From the NCBI GenBank assembly GCA_025331125.1, contig JAOALB010000019.1, positions 1 to 64,000 on the forward strand: a DNA stretch of 64,000 bases, given 5' to 3'. Made by a program: the position numbers and the translations under genes. This DNA is from Mycogone perniciosa (Eukaryota; Ascomycota; Sordariomycetes; Hypocreales; Hypocreaceae). Below the pieces are notes generated by a model, which ran no database searches, was not told the origin of the DNA, and saw only the letters and a program-made list of their open reading frames with translations. Within the stretch, counting starts at the first letter, position 1, and every line of letters starts with the position of its first letter. Below are positions 32,770 through 44,326 of the stretch, piece after piece.

Positions 32770-34014
32770 TCATAAATCTTGGTAATAGTCAAGAATCTGC
32801 TCGACTTCCAAGACCCCAATGATACTGCCGCCCTTTGTCACCGCAATGACGGAATCGGGCGGCTCCTCATCTTGCTCCATCTGCATATCCCGCAGAATAT
32901 CACAGGCCTGACGAATCGTCGTCTCTGACGACATCGCAAGCATCTGCTGCCTCGAAATTGTCGCCCCGGGTGTATCCCGAATTGGTTTTACTAGATCCGC
33001 ATCGCTGAGATTTCGAATCTTGCTTGGGGCCGCAATCTCATCGCCGACTCTCACCCACCCTGTCTTGGAGTTGTAACCAGCGCGAAGAAGGCCGAGTCCC
33101 AGGCTTTCGCCGCTCAGCCCCTCCGCAACGGCAATGTCCTCCCACGGAGTGGATATATGTCCAAGAGTGTGTGGTCTTCGGGCAGCAGCAGCAACAGCAG
33201 CGCCAATGGCGCCACCAGGGTGGTTTTTGGCAAATAGCGTTGAAACGCACGGGTGAAGCTCGTTGGCGGCTGTGATGGCCAGAGCATCGCCCAGGGCTAA
33301 AGCCACCGTTGTCGATGACGATGGTGCTGAAACACCAAAAGATACCTTCTCTGGCTCCGGTATTGGTGCTGGTAGCAAGATGGTGTTGGGTCGATGCTGT
33401 ATGAACTCGCACGTCTCGTTCCGCATGTGGGACGTGAGCAGGATCGTGGGGAGCGTTTTGTCCAGATGCGGCAGCATCAAAAGAAGCTCCTGTGTCTTTC
33501 CAGAATAGGTAATGAACAGGAGCGTATCTTCTGGACTAACAATGCCCAAGTCGCCGTGAAGAGCCTCGGTGGGATGGAGGAAAACGGCACGGATAGCGAG
33601 GCTCTGGAACGTGGCCACCAGTTTCTTCCCAATGTGGCCGGATTTGCCCACTCCTATGATGACTAGCTTGCCTTTTCTCTTGGTCTGTCGAGTGATGACC
33701 TTGATGGCCTCGTTGAACCCGTCCCGCGCAACGGCATCAAACTCATAGAGCCTCGTGAGGTTCGCGAGAGCAGCGGCTTCGGTGTTCAGCACGTGTATCC
33801 CACTGTGAAGCCTTCTTTCCTTCACCAACTGCTCGTTCGAAGTGTCTTTGTTAAGCGTGAATCCGTCTGTGGGCTCATAGATCCCCTTGGATGACGGTGA
33901 TGTGGATGGGGTTGGCGGTGATGGAGGCGGCATGGATTGGCATCTGGAGGCTCCGAGCACAATCACAGCACTCGTCTGTATAGGGCGATACTCGCCCTGT
34001 CGAAGCTCAATCAT
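32770..34014 (-). CDS. SIS-domain sugar-phosphate isomerase-like protein (KpsF/GutQ type) with CBS region
   Basis: Single exon, 414 aa from the ATG at 34014. A second candidate start at 33933 (MPPPSPPTPS) would remove 27 residues; the first has the better context (G at -3). After a Pro/Ser-rich leader comes a SIS domain (about 90-260): KLVIIGVGKSGHIGKKL is the sugar-phosphate-binding loop, HGDLGIV and ITYSGKTQELL are conserved SIS turns, and LAITAANEL with FAKNHPGGAIG closes the domain. This is the arrangement of bacterial arabinose-5-phosphate isomerases KpsF and GutQ. The C-terminus (about 335-414) resembles a pair of degenerate CBS motifs ending SIIGVLEVEQILDYYQ. Fungi lack the lipopolysaccharide pathway that uses this enzyme in bacteria, so the substrate is uncertain. 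Confidence 0.88.
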   Translation of the reverse strand: MIELRQGEYRPIQTSAVIVLGASRCQSMPPPSPPTPSTSPSSKGIYEPTDGFTLNKDTSNEQLVKERRLHSGIHVLNTEAAALANLTRLYEFDAVARDGFNEAIKVITRQTKRKGKLVIIGVGKSGHIGKKLVATFQSLAIRAVFLHPTEALHGDLGIVSPEDTLLFITYSGKTQELLLMLPHLDKTLPTILLTSHMRNETCEFIQHRPNTILLPAPIPEPEKVSFGVSAPSSSTTVALALGDALAITAANELHPCVSTLFAKNHPGGAIGAAVAAAARRPHTLGHISTPWEDIAVAEGLSGESLGLGLLRAGYNSKTGWVRVGDEIAAPSKIRNLSDADLVKPIRDTPGATISRQQMLAMSSETTIRQACDILRDMQMEQDEEPPDSVIAVTKGGSIIGVLEVEQILDYYQDL

Positions 34015-35820
34015 GGCGTTGACGGCGAAGTTGGACAAAGACTGGGTAACAGGTATGTCTGTCTCAAGCCGCAAGTTGCAAAGAAGCTTAATGGAACTTC
34101 AAGACAGACACCATATGGCTGGCGTGAATGTCGTTATGCGATAGCGTTATGCGATAATCACCGTATCCCCGTCGGCGTGTCAGAGAGTCCGAGCATTTCC
34201 GACGATGCACTCCGTACCTTGGCCAAAGTCAAAGACGTCAAGGCAAGTAAGTTTCTTGGTAAACCGTTGACCAGTAGTCTAGATCTCTCACGCCGGAACC
34301 GTCGTGCAGTTGGGATAAGAAGATAAACAAAGTGGATGGTTCAATTGAGAGGAAAGAGACAAGTTGCTCACGCTGCTGTAGGTAATAGATAAGCATACAT
34401 AAGCATCCAATCTTTGAAGATAAAAAAAAAGTCGCAAAGTCAGTGAGCGTGTGAGTGGAATCGGCGTCTATTGGCTGAGATGCATCTTTGTGGTCCCGAG
34501 GAGATTTAGATCCTCAAGTCCAATTGGATGGAATCTTCCACCACGGGCTATTTTCCACTCAAAAGGGATCCGCCGGAAATAAAGATGCCATTAATATGTC
34601 AAAGTCGGATAGACTCGCAGTATTAGTAGTGCTACGAAGTACGGAGAACGGAGCACTACTATGGGTAGTATTAGTCGAAGTGGGCGAGCGATGATAACCG
34701 GTCATGATAACGTCTCACAGCGTAAGCCGAGAGCGCTCCGTACTCGTAGAATAATGGTATTTCTTTCAAAGGCTGTTGAAGGTGTGTTCATGCAGATAGG
34801 CTGTCCGATTCCACATGTTCATGCATGACTGACTGGCGCCGCTCTATTGTTAAGCAGGACGGTTTGTGGTGTGCTGTCGCATTCCATGGAGATACAACAG
34901 AGTTACCGCGAAAACACCTATCGCTGAGGCCGTGTCCAAGTACCTTCTTGGCATAACCCCGCACGCGTCACGCAATTTGGCCTTGGAATGACTGATCTCG
35001 AGTCCGAGTCCGAGGTTCATTCGGCGGATTAATAATAGATAAATAGAAAGATCCGGCTCGATTACTCCCTACACGTTCCAAGTTTGCCAGAGTTTGTTGA
35101 TGGAGAAAAGTCCCCTTGATGAATGATATGATATGGATCTGAGTACTACTTCGTACAGAGAGTCCTGAAACTCGCTTGAGTCGTTTCTATAAGTTGTGAC
35201 CAGCCAGTCCCTGTCTACCTTGAAGGGTAAACAAGGTATTAGACAAGGATCGGACTATTAAGCTCCATGTGCCCGCCGCTGGGGCTTACTCATACGAGTA
35301 TAGCAATTGGCCTGAGTCTTCAGTCCACGATGGAGACTCAAGTCGAGACACGTCACAATGGCGGCTCTCATTTGCCAAGATCCCAATCTAACGTCCCAGG
35401 ACAACCTCAATAAACCAACAACCAGCAGCCAGGACGCTACCCCGGACTGGGGATATTGGCCACTGCTTTTCCGATTCTTCTGCCAGCAGTTGGCAGTTGA
35501 CGCCAACTAGGGGGAAATTCCCGTTTGTTTACCTAAAAAAAAAAGAGTCGGCACTCTAGCAACAGGGAGAAGAAAAAAGCTAGGAGTTTCTAGGCGTTCA
35601 TTGTTTGGACCATACACCTGACCGAGGAAGATCTACCATACAGAAACTCTCCGGCTTTGTCACGTTCGCTTTCTCTCTCCTCCGCCACAATCCCTCCCTT
35701 TTTTGAATGTTAATAAAGAATCCTACTTTGTATCTACATAAACACACAAAAAAACAAGACAAGACAAAGTGAGGATTCCCACACACGCACCCCCCGCGGA
35801 CGCCGTCCAGCGTGCTTACG
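34015..35820. other. divergent intergenic region, SIS gene / ceramidase
   Basis: About 1.8 kb with both promoters. Motif copies occur at 34630-34655, 34736-34750 and 35143-35158. The last 250 bases before the ceramidase ATG contain A-rich and T/C-rich tracts typical of a leader. No supported gene. Confidence 0.55.
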
Positions 35821-38353
35821 ATGGCGCCGCCGGGAAGAAAAGAAGCAAAAACCGACCAGGGCCAGTCTTATGGCTCTGATGCTTCTGAAGCGCCACAACG
35901 GCTCAAGTCAGAGTCAGCAGCCTGCAAGACACACATTCGGCATAGGGTGCATCAATCCCGTCTTTTGCCATACACTGCTATTAATCTCTCTATTGTTGCG
36001 GTGGTTGTGTTGGCCTGTTGGATTGCCCTCTTCCGAAGTTGGGGCGGAAGTGCTCCGACATCACGATTCGGAGATAAGATTGATATCAAAGCACCACTTT
36101 GGCAGCAGCAACAACTCATCCCCGATAGCAACCGAGGAGGAAACGATGGTTCAACACATCCAACTGAGGCCCAGGAAGGCCAATATCTCATCGGCGTTGG
36201 CAAGGCCGACATCACTGGCCCTGTCGTCGAAATAAACATGATGGGCTATGCCGTCAAGGAACAGGTCGGAAGCGGTGTTCGCCAGCGTCTCTACTCCCGC
36301 GCCTTCATTGTGGGTGACATCAACAAGCCTGAAGACAGATTCATTTATCTCGTCTTGGATACACAATCAGGAGACACAGCGGTTCGATACGGCATTCTCT
36401 CTGGCTTACAAGAACTGGGGCCCGAGTATTCCATGTATGGACATGACAGCCTGGCCGTCAGCGGAACGCATTCTCACTCGGGCCCTGGTGCCTGGCTTAA
36501 TTACCTCCTGCCTCAGATCCCAAGTAAAGGGTTTGATCAGCAAAGCTACCGTGCTATTGTCGACGGTTGTCTCCTTTCCATTCGCCGGGCTCACGAGAGC
36601 TTAGAACCTGGCTTTCTGACTGCGGGCACCACCAAGGTCTTCGGAGCCAACATCAACCGCAGTTTGTTTGCTTATCTCGCCAATCCGGAGGAGGAGAGGG
36701 CAAGGTACAATATCAGCACCGAAGATGACGGATCTGTGGAGAAAGACTTGACCATGGTCAAGTTCCAAAGGGCGTCGGATGGCAAGAATGTCGGCATCCT
36801 CACATGGTTCCCCACCCATGGCACCTCCATGTTGGCAAACAACACTTTGATCACCGGTGACAACAAAGGCGTTGCGGCAGATCTCTTTGAGAAGAAAGTC
36901 CGAGGGGGTGACAGCGAGTCAGACAACTTCGTCGCTGGGTTTTCTCAAGCAAACATGGGCGATGCGAGTCCCAACATCCTTGGGGGCTGGTGTGATGATG
37001 GATCTGGGCAAATGTGCAGCTTCGAAAACAGCACATGCGGCGACGGCAGGAGTTGGCAGTGTCGTGCAAGAGGCCCACGCTTCAGGCAGAATGATTTCGG
37101 AGCTTCGTCATGCTTTGAAATCGGAAAGAGACAGTACGAAAGTGCTTTAGATCTCTACGAATCTCTGAACCGTCAGGCCCCAAACATCAAGGGCACGGGC
37201 GTAAAGGCCTTTCATCACTTTCACGACATGTCCGATTTCGAGTTCACTTTACCCAACGGATCGAAAGCTCGTACATGCCCCGCAGCCTTGGGGTATTCAT
37301 TCGCAGCTGGTACATGGGATCATCCAGGGCCCTATGAGATTACGCAGCACGGATCCAACGCGTCGAATGCATCGCCAGTTTGGAAAGCCATATCTTGGCT
37401 TCTCAAGTCACCGAGTCAGAAACAGATCGACTGTCACTATCCCAAACCCATCCTTCTCAATGTTGGTAAGGTGTGCAAGCCTTACCAATGGACCCCGAAC
37501 ATCGTGGATATTCAGACATTCAGGGTGGGCCAGCTCATCATCATTGTCAGTCCCGGGGAGGCGACGACTATGGCAGGACGTCGCTGGAAGGAAGCAGTAG
37601 TGGAGAGCAGCAAGACGCAGCTGGAAAAGGAGCTGGACGGCCAAGAGCCGACCGTGGTGATAGGGGGTCCTAGCAACAGCTACACTCACTATATCACCAC
37701 GGAGGAGGAATACGGGTAAGCCCACACCAATATCTGAAAGAGAAATTTCTCAAAATGCTCACCATTGCAACAGTATTCAGCGATATGAAGGAGCATCTAC
37801 GCTCTATGGGCCACATACCTTGGCAGCGTACATTGATCGAACCAAGGCAATGCTTCATCTGTTAGGGAATGACATCTCTGCAGAGCAGGCCTCTCGCCAT
37901 TCGGGCCCCTTGCCACCCGATAATAGCCAACGATCCATCAGCTTCATCGCCAGTGTTTGGTTTGACGGACGACCATGGTCCCGACAGTTCGGCGAGACGA
38001 AATCAGACGTCGAGAAGATCCATTTTACACCGGGTGAGACAGTTTCGGCAACATTCGTCGGAGCGAACCCGAGAAACAACCTACGACTAGAGCAGACATT
38101 TGCTGCAGTTGAGCAGCGTCGTCCTGGAGAAGAGGAATGGACGGCTGTACGAGACGATTCAGACTGGGGACTAATTTTCCGCTGGACGAGAACCAGTAGG
38201 ATCCTGGGCACGAGCGAGGTGCAGGTGACCTGGGAGATTGAGGATTGGGCAGAGCCAGGAGAATACAGGCTCCGATACTTTGGCGATGCGAAGCCCATAG
38301 GCGGCGAAGTGACGGCGTTTGAGGGAACGAGTTCGGCGTTTCATGTTGGTTGA
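35821..38353 (+). CDS. neutral ceramidase
   Basis: Two exons, 35821-37715 and 37774-38353; the intron GTAAGC...ACAG splits a Gly codon. The product is 824 aa from MAPPGRK. Residues 52-71 form a signal anchor. The enzyme begins near LIGVGKADITGPVVEINMMGY, the hallmark of neutral/alkaline ceramidases. The Zn and active-site region has SGTHSHSGPGAW (about 214-225), and the nucleophile serine lies in FSQANMGDASPN (Ser near 383). WFPTHGTSM is a further conserved stretch. The second exon carries the C-terminal immunoglobulin-like domain (FIASVWFDGRPWSRQFGET, TWEIEDWAEPGEYRLRYFGD). The family hydrolyses ceramide to sphingosine and fatty acid at the cell surface or in the secretory pathway. The layout is complete, so I expect activity. 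Confidence 0.94.
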
Positions 38354-38797
38354 TATACCACCACGCACGACGCACAAGTGTCACCGGATCAGACAGCATT
38401 GGCGGTTTTCGTGATAGGAGGCCGGTTTGGTTTTTCGAGGGGAGTACCAGGAACGGAGTTTGGGGATATACATGTACTACTACTAGGATACACGATGGAT
38501 TGGCCGGTACACACAGGCGTTGACAGCATTGTGATGCGATGGTATCGATGACACTGATACCTCAGAACGGCAATGCAGATATTGCTTTTTGTTAAGAATT
38601 TCAGAATGAATTGATTGGTTGTGTCATTCCAGAGGCTTGTGCAGTCGGCCTCCCACAGCTGGCGGGGTTTTATAGGTGCAGTTGGCCGCATGCTTTCTGC
38701 CCAAGAACCTACTCTGTACACCTGCGATAATTCAGATTTGATAGTTAAACAGACATTTACTCACAGCTGCCCTAGATATTCGTCAAGCTCTCGAACC
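38354..38797. other. intergenic between ceramidase and Ifi-like gene
   Basis: About 0.44 kb between tandem plus-strand genes, holding the ceramidase 3' end and the leader of the next gene. A TACTACTACTAGGATACACG stretch near 38475 is the only repeat-like feature. Confidence 0.5.
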
Positions 38798-39483
38798 ATG
38801 GATTTGGCTAACACACTTCTTTGCTGCCTCTCCGGCAGGGATAACTCCTCTGCTATTACACTGCAAGGCCCTCCGACCGGCATCATTAATGAGAAGCCCT
38901 CCCTCCAACCTCTTCCCACGCCATCCACCAACATCGAAACGACGGCCGAAAACATCGTCGCCATTCTCCTCCAGGCGGAAAAGCGAGGCGCCGTCCTGAA
39001 GGCACAGCTCAACGACGCAGTGACAGCCACAGGCTGGACAGAATGGCTTGCCGAGAAGGTCCTCCGCAAGCTCGAAGAAGCGCTCCGAGCAGGCCGCGAG
39101 AAGATGGGTCCCGCGCTTGCCGACGCTTACGATACCGCCATTGAGGCCGCCAAGGACGAGTTCTCCACGCTGTGGGAATACGCGGGGGAGCACCCGCTGG
39201 AGATTGCGGCTGCGGTGGTGCTCTCGCTTCTGGCGTTGGGGGTGCTGGTGGAGTTGGCGCCGTTGGTGGTGGAGGTTTTGGGCTTTGGGGAGCTTGGGCC
39301 CGTGGAAGGTGAGTTTACTTTAATACTGCTCCGCATCTATCTATAGATTCAAGGCTGAGGTTTGTTGACTTGGTGGTAGGGTCGTTTGCGGCATGGTGGG
39401 AGGCTACCTATGGTGGATCCATTCCCAAGGGAAGCCTATTCTCCTTCTTTCAACGACTGGGAATGACTTGGGGGAAGGCTTGA
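38798..39483 (+). CDS. interferon-inducible Ifi6/Ifi27-like membrane protein
   Basis: Two exons, 38798-39308 and 39380-39483, giving 204 aa; I start at MDLANTLLCC (38798). The middle (about 45-130) is alpha-helical and charged. A hydrophobic span (AAAVVLSLLALGVLVELAPL) then leads into a small Gly-rich motif region: VLGFGELGPVEGSFAAWW, then YGGSIPKGSLFSFFQRLGM. This block matches the pattern of the ISG12/Ifi6-16 family, whose animal members are small membrane proteins of the mitochondria and nuclear envelope. The correct reading of the final block depends on the intron, which supports the model. Function in fungi is not established; a role in membranes or cell death is only analogy. Confidence 0.75.
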
Positions 39484-41277
39484 AGAGGGATGAAGTAGTT
39501 GTGACATTTCAACGGGACTACTATCTGTTACTAGCCGACTGTGAACTGCCGGTTGTTGATGATTCTTTTGCTTATCTCGAGTTATCTAAACTTACAAGCC
39601 ATCACTTACGAATACTCCGTATTAGAGCCTCCGTAATATGGTCAGTCATCGCGAGTGGAGATTGGTCATTCAATGGCGACCAACACAAGGCAAGGGATCG
39701 GATAAGGAGATTGATCTATGGAGTCGGACGGGTGTTAAAAAGCCACCCCGTTTGGTCTTTCAGCAGCTACGAGTAGTTTAATACAAGTTAACTGAGGCTG
39801 TCACTAGAAGGTCATCGGGTGAGCCATTGCATCAGCCTTGTGGACAAAAGTGTATATATAGTAGTAGCAGTGGGTTCCCTGCCAAGATGCCGTAAGGAAA
39901 CCCGTGCTCTGGAATGGAAAGAAAAAGGAAAACGGGCGCAAAGAAAAACAGAACAAAGGAGAGAGAGAGCAGGTTAAAGCTTTTTTTCCTTACGAGTAGC
40001 TATTTACTTTGGATGGAGAATTCTTGATTGGCGCAAATCAGCAGAAGCCGGCTTGTGTGTGCCGGTTTGAGATGTGAGAGCGGCTGAGCAAGGCTGAATA
40101 CGTAGTACTACTACTAGTAGTCGACCTATCTCGTGTACGGAGAACTAGGAGTAGTAATACTATAATATGTACTAGTTGATAGCGTATGATGAAACAGTAT
40201 GGTATTTTCTCCGCGCCAATGATCGGATTCATACTCGTATGGACTGCATGCTTATGATGGAGCCATAATAATCAATCACTCTCAGTCAGTTACGAGTGCT
40301 CGTATGAGTACTTCGTATGCGGAGTCTTCCGTGCTCAGTCAATGGGCATTTCCCCTTCGGCTCTACTCTGAAACACTGCCACCTCCCTGCGTCGTCATAA
40401 CCGCTGCACATCCCAGGGGTCCGTACCGTACGTGATAGCGATAGCATAGCTCATCCAATAGCGCGCCCAAGGTCTGCTTCTGTCCTTGTCCAGCTCATGC
40501 AGAGCTCGACGAATCGGGCCAATGGCCTCCGAGTTTCGCGGCAGCTTCTTGTTCGGGTTTCCATTAGAATCCGGAGCCGCTCCAGTATCCGCTGTCTGTC
40601 ATCGGTTGTTTCATCCATTCGTTCTCTCCTGCATGCTGATTGATCTCCCTCGCCTTCACGCCCTTCTCCGTGCGTGCCGCATTTCTGCCCTGCCCGCCCT
40701 GGTCGACCCGCTGCGCTGGGACTGTTGTTGATGAACGCTGGCTGGCAATATTAATAGCTCAATCCCTGTCGTCATCTCAACCCCTCTCTACTCGTACTCA
40801 GCAGGGGCCGTGCCTTTATTTATTTTTTTACTGCGAGTACTCCGTACTTGTGGTATCCTTCTTACCCAGTATCGCAACATTCTGCACGGCACCGTTGCGT
40901 CCACCCGTACTCCGTACTCCGTAGAGAGCCAAGATACGAGTAGCTTTTGAAACAGGTACAAGAAAGAAGAGTCACCAACAGGAGAGACACTGTTTCTTTT
41001 TTTTTTTTTTTTTTAGTTTCTTTTTTCTACGTTGTCTGGCGGCAACATCAGGGAAATTCCGTTCTGTCTGTCCCTGGCGTTTGTGTTTGTCTCTGTTCTG
41101 TTCCGCTCTGTCTGTTGACATCTGGCTGGAACGAGAGAGCCTCAAGTACTCCGTACATACTAGTACATACTCGTCCGAGTACTACACCGAACGAGCATCC
41201 AGGCTCATTATCTTATCCCTGAGCTGTTACGCGGCCAAGACCAAGATTTCCTTTGCTGCGACCTCCCTCTTCTTTTT

Positions 41278-41300
41278 CTTCTTCTTCTTCTTCTTCTTCT
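41278..41300 (+). repeat. (CTT)n microsatellite in GT31 leader
   Basis: A run of CTT units, 172 bases upstream of the GT31 start codon. It is part of a pyrimidine-rich leader and so probably transcribed. Confidence 0.8.
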
Positions 41301-41411
41301 CTCGCTTCCATTCATTCGTTTGCCACCGTCACACAAGACTCTTTTCTTCTTTTCGTCTTTTCCATCTCGCCATCGATCCTCCGCCTCGCCCTCCTCCTGT
41401 TCCCTCCCCAC

Positions 41412-41446
41412 CTCTCCTCTCCTCTCCTCTCCTCTCCTCTCCTCTG
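41412..41446 (+). repeat. (CCTCT)7 tandem repeat in GT31 leader
   Basis: Seven perfect copies of the five-base unit, ending 27 bases before the ATG of the glycosyltransferase. In Eurotiales such pyrimidine tracts are common in promoters and leaders. A variable copy number would be expected between strains. Confidence 0.9.
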
Positions 41447-41472
41447 CCACTCTCCCATCATTTCTCGCCAAG

Positions 41473-43392
41473 ATGGGAGTTGACAACAGGCTATGGCCCT
41501 CTTCTTGGCGAACCTTCAACGTGATGCCATCCCGTCACTGGCGAGCCGCATTGATTGTCGGCCTCACATTCATGCTCGCCCTTCCTCTCTACCAACTCCG
41601 CGATCACACCAGAGCCAGTTACTACAAGCAGTTTCTCTATGACCACCTCGCCAAGTATCTCGACGACCCAGGCGTCTACAACAATACGTTGTACCAGCAT
41701 GGCACCGAAAAGACCGTACATTCGCATTGGAATTTCAGCTCGCCGTGTCAAAACTTCCCCAACATGGACAACATCATGCTCGTCATGAAGACCGGCGCAA
41801 CCGAGGCTTTTGATAAGGTTCCTACTCAATTGCTCACGAGCTTGCAATGCATTGATGATTTCCTGATCTTCTCAGATAAGGTACGTCATTCCTCATTTGG
41901 TTTTTTATTTTTATCTGGAGTCGTACACGGTTTCCCCGTCAGCATGGCTCGCCTCTGCCCGACCCGCCTGCACCATCGTGTTTGAGACTGTCCCACACAG
42001 CAACGGAATACTCGGGGAAGCTTCGGTGTTGATTGCTCTCCTGGAAGCTGCAGCATGGGTTGCGATGCGAATTTTCTTCCTGTCCAGCTCCACAAAATGA
42101 TGGAAGGGACGATAACAAGACTGACACCCGAGATAGGAACAGCAGATCGGCAAATACCACGTATACAATGTCCTCGACCGCGTTGACGAAACGATCAAGA
42201 GCAAATACAACGAGTTCAAGCTATACGAAGCTCAGCAGACCTGTCCGGTTTCGCAGAAGGAGTGCACAAAGGACCTGCAGGGTGGATGGGACCTGGATAA
42301 GTTCAAGTTCCTGAACATGGTCGTGCGGACGTGGGAGTTGCGTCCCGGTAGGGACTGGTATGTCTTCGCCGAAGCCGACACGTATGTTGTCTGGTCGACT
42401 CTGGTCCACTGGCTGCGCACGAGGGGTAACCCTACGGATAAGCTCTATGTCGGCAGCGTGGCCATGATCAAGGGCTTTCCCTTTGCCCACGGTGGCAGTG
42501 GCTACGTCGTATCCGGCGCGCTCATGTACAAGATGATTCAAGAAATTCCGAACCTGGGGCCGAAATACGATGCTGAGGCCGGGAAGCAATGCTGTGGAGA
42601 CGTGCTTTTCGCCATGGCCGTGGACGAGGTCGGAGTTAAGGTCAAACAGGCGCACCCCATGTTCAACGGCGAAAAGCCCAATACGCTTCCCTATGGACCA
42701 GGCCATTGGTGCGAGCCCATCCTGACTATGCATCACATGAATTCCGAAGAGGTCAGCGCAGTGTGGCAGTACGAGCAGACCAGGACTAAGAAGGTGCGTC
42801 AACTTGGTGGCGGATGATTCTGCCAAGACATTCAAAGCATACGCTGACATGAGAATAGGAGTGGATGCAAATCAAGGACATCTATCACGCGTTCTTTGCA
42901 CCCAACTTGGTCGATCAGCGCAGTGAGTGGGACAACCTCTCAGATGATGTCTGCTACATTGCTTCGGACCCGGAGAGCCAGGGCAAGGCCACTGAAAAGG
43001 CCAAGAATCGGCAAAAGAAGGAGGATGACAAATCGCCTGTTGAGAAGTGGGCACACAATTCAGCTGCCGCCTGTGCCAAGGTCTGCGAGGCCGAAGGGCT
43101 CCAGGTTTCTGACGAGGAGTTTGCCGCCCTTGAGGACGATGCGGCTCGCAGCCAATTTATTCGATCCAAGTACGACAAAGCCACGAGCAAGAGCCTGAGG
43201 AAAAACCGGAAGTGCTTCCAGTGGCGATATCAGAAAGGCGTATGCTGCACCAGCAAGAGCTTCAAGCTTGGCAGGCCCCTGCGTGAGAAGAACGAGGCCG
43301 ACAACTGGACGAGTGGATGGTTCGTCAGGGGCATCAACGACTGGATCCAAGAACAAGGCGAATGTGCAGTGGATTGGCGGAAGCCTCGTTGA
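41473..43392 (+). CDS. glycosyltransferase family 31-like type II membrane protein
   Basis: Three exons: 41473-41880, 42146-42793 and 42859-43392, total 529 aa. The first intron is 265 bases, long for this window. The protein opens MGVDNRLWPSSWRTFN, then has one span near residues 23-42 (RAALIVGLTFMLALPLYQL), the type II arrangement of Golgi transferases. The core contains the MLVMKTGATEAFDKVPTQLL block and, after the intron, the DXD-like YVFAEADTYVVW (metal/nucleotide-sugar binding). It then has FAHGGSGYVVSGALM, a typical galactosyltransferase (Fringe-like) segment, and CCGDVLFAMA. The C-terminal 180 residues carry six or more cysteines (VCCTSKS, GECAVDW). Fungal proteins of this build are annotated as GT31. 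Donor and acceptor are unknown. Confidence 0.9.
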
Positions 43393-44326
43393 GGTGTTAC
43401 CCCCTGACCACACATATCCATCACATCGTATCGCACACATGAGAACAACGGAGCAATGCTTTTGGGTGGACACCCACGGGGATTTATAACTGCATAGACT
43501 GGGGCAATGGCGTTATTTTAAAGGGCAAAAAAAGGGTGCCCTATTTTGGATTATAATCACACCTTTTCCGTGTAACAGGTTGGAAACACATTTGGATGGG
43601 AGCGTACGGATGGACAAGACATCATGGCGTTATTTAGGAAAAAGTGTTTTGACACACACACACACACATGGCTACATGTACGACACACGTAAAACACGTG
43701 TTAATTGAGTTGTACAAATTAGAGCTTTACGCCGAGCTTTGAAGGAAATGACAACATATATCATATCTGGCAACCAAAACTTGTTCCTTATCTCTCTTTT
43801 GCACATGCATCGGAAGCTTCGCGAAATCTTCCGACTCTTTTTTTTCTGCCGCAAGCCTTTCTGCACATGGCATGGCGGGAGCGGGCCGAGGTCAGGGGGT
43901 GCTTTGTGCGGGGAGGGTGTCTAACGTTGAGCTATAAAGGTTTCGGCTTTTTAGTATTTTCTGTAACTGTTATATAAAGTATGGTTGTCGTTCCGTCTTG
44001 ATCTCTGTTCTGGGTTTTGAGTTTTGATGTGGTGGTGGCGGCGGTGGTGAATGGAGCTGTGGTTATGTTCGCGATGTCACCATGACTGATTCTGTGAGGA
44101 TTATGTCTTTTACTATTATTATTATGTATGGAAAGTGGTATTTGAAATGCTATTCTCTCTCCAGTTACGTTGCAATGCATGTCCAGTCGACTAATTCATC
44201 AAGCCCTCAGGTATTTCACAATCAACTCGATGCCTCCCAACGCCCGATGTGTGTGTCCTGTCCATCATCGTATACTGAATCCCATTAAATCCTAATCCTG
44301 ATCATACCCGTCATAATACGCCCCGT
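43393..44326. other. convergent intergenic, GT31 / F-box-like gene
   Basis: About 0.93 kb of 3' flanks with an (AC)n run at 43652-43668 and T-rich sequence. No supported gene. Confidence 0.55.
43652..43668. repeat. (AC)n microsatellite
   Basis: Eight to nine AC dinucleotides in a non-coding region downstream of the GT31 gene. Confidence 0.85.

Larger units (their letters stand above)
39484..41472. other. 2-kb non-coding region with GT31 promoter and leader
   Basis: No supported gene. Motif copies lie at 40098-40145, 40300-40325, 40842-40850, 40908-40923 and 41143-41180. A T-run of about 23 bases lies near 40995-41015. The region before the ATG contains (CTT)n at 41278-41300 and (CCTCT)7 at 41412-41446, a long pyrimidine-rich leader. 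Confidence 0.6.
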
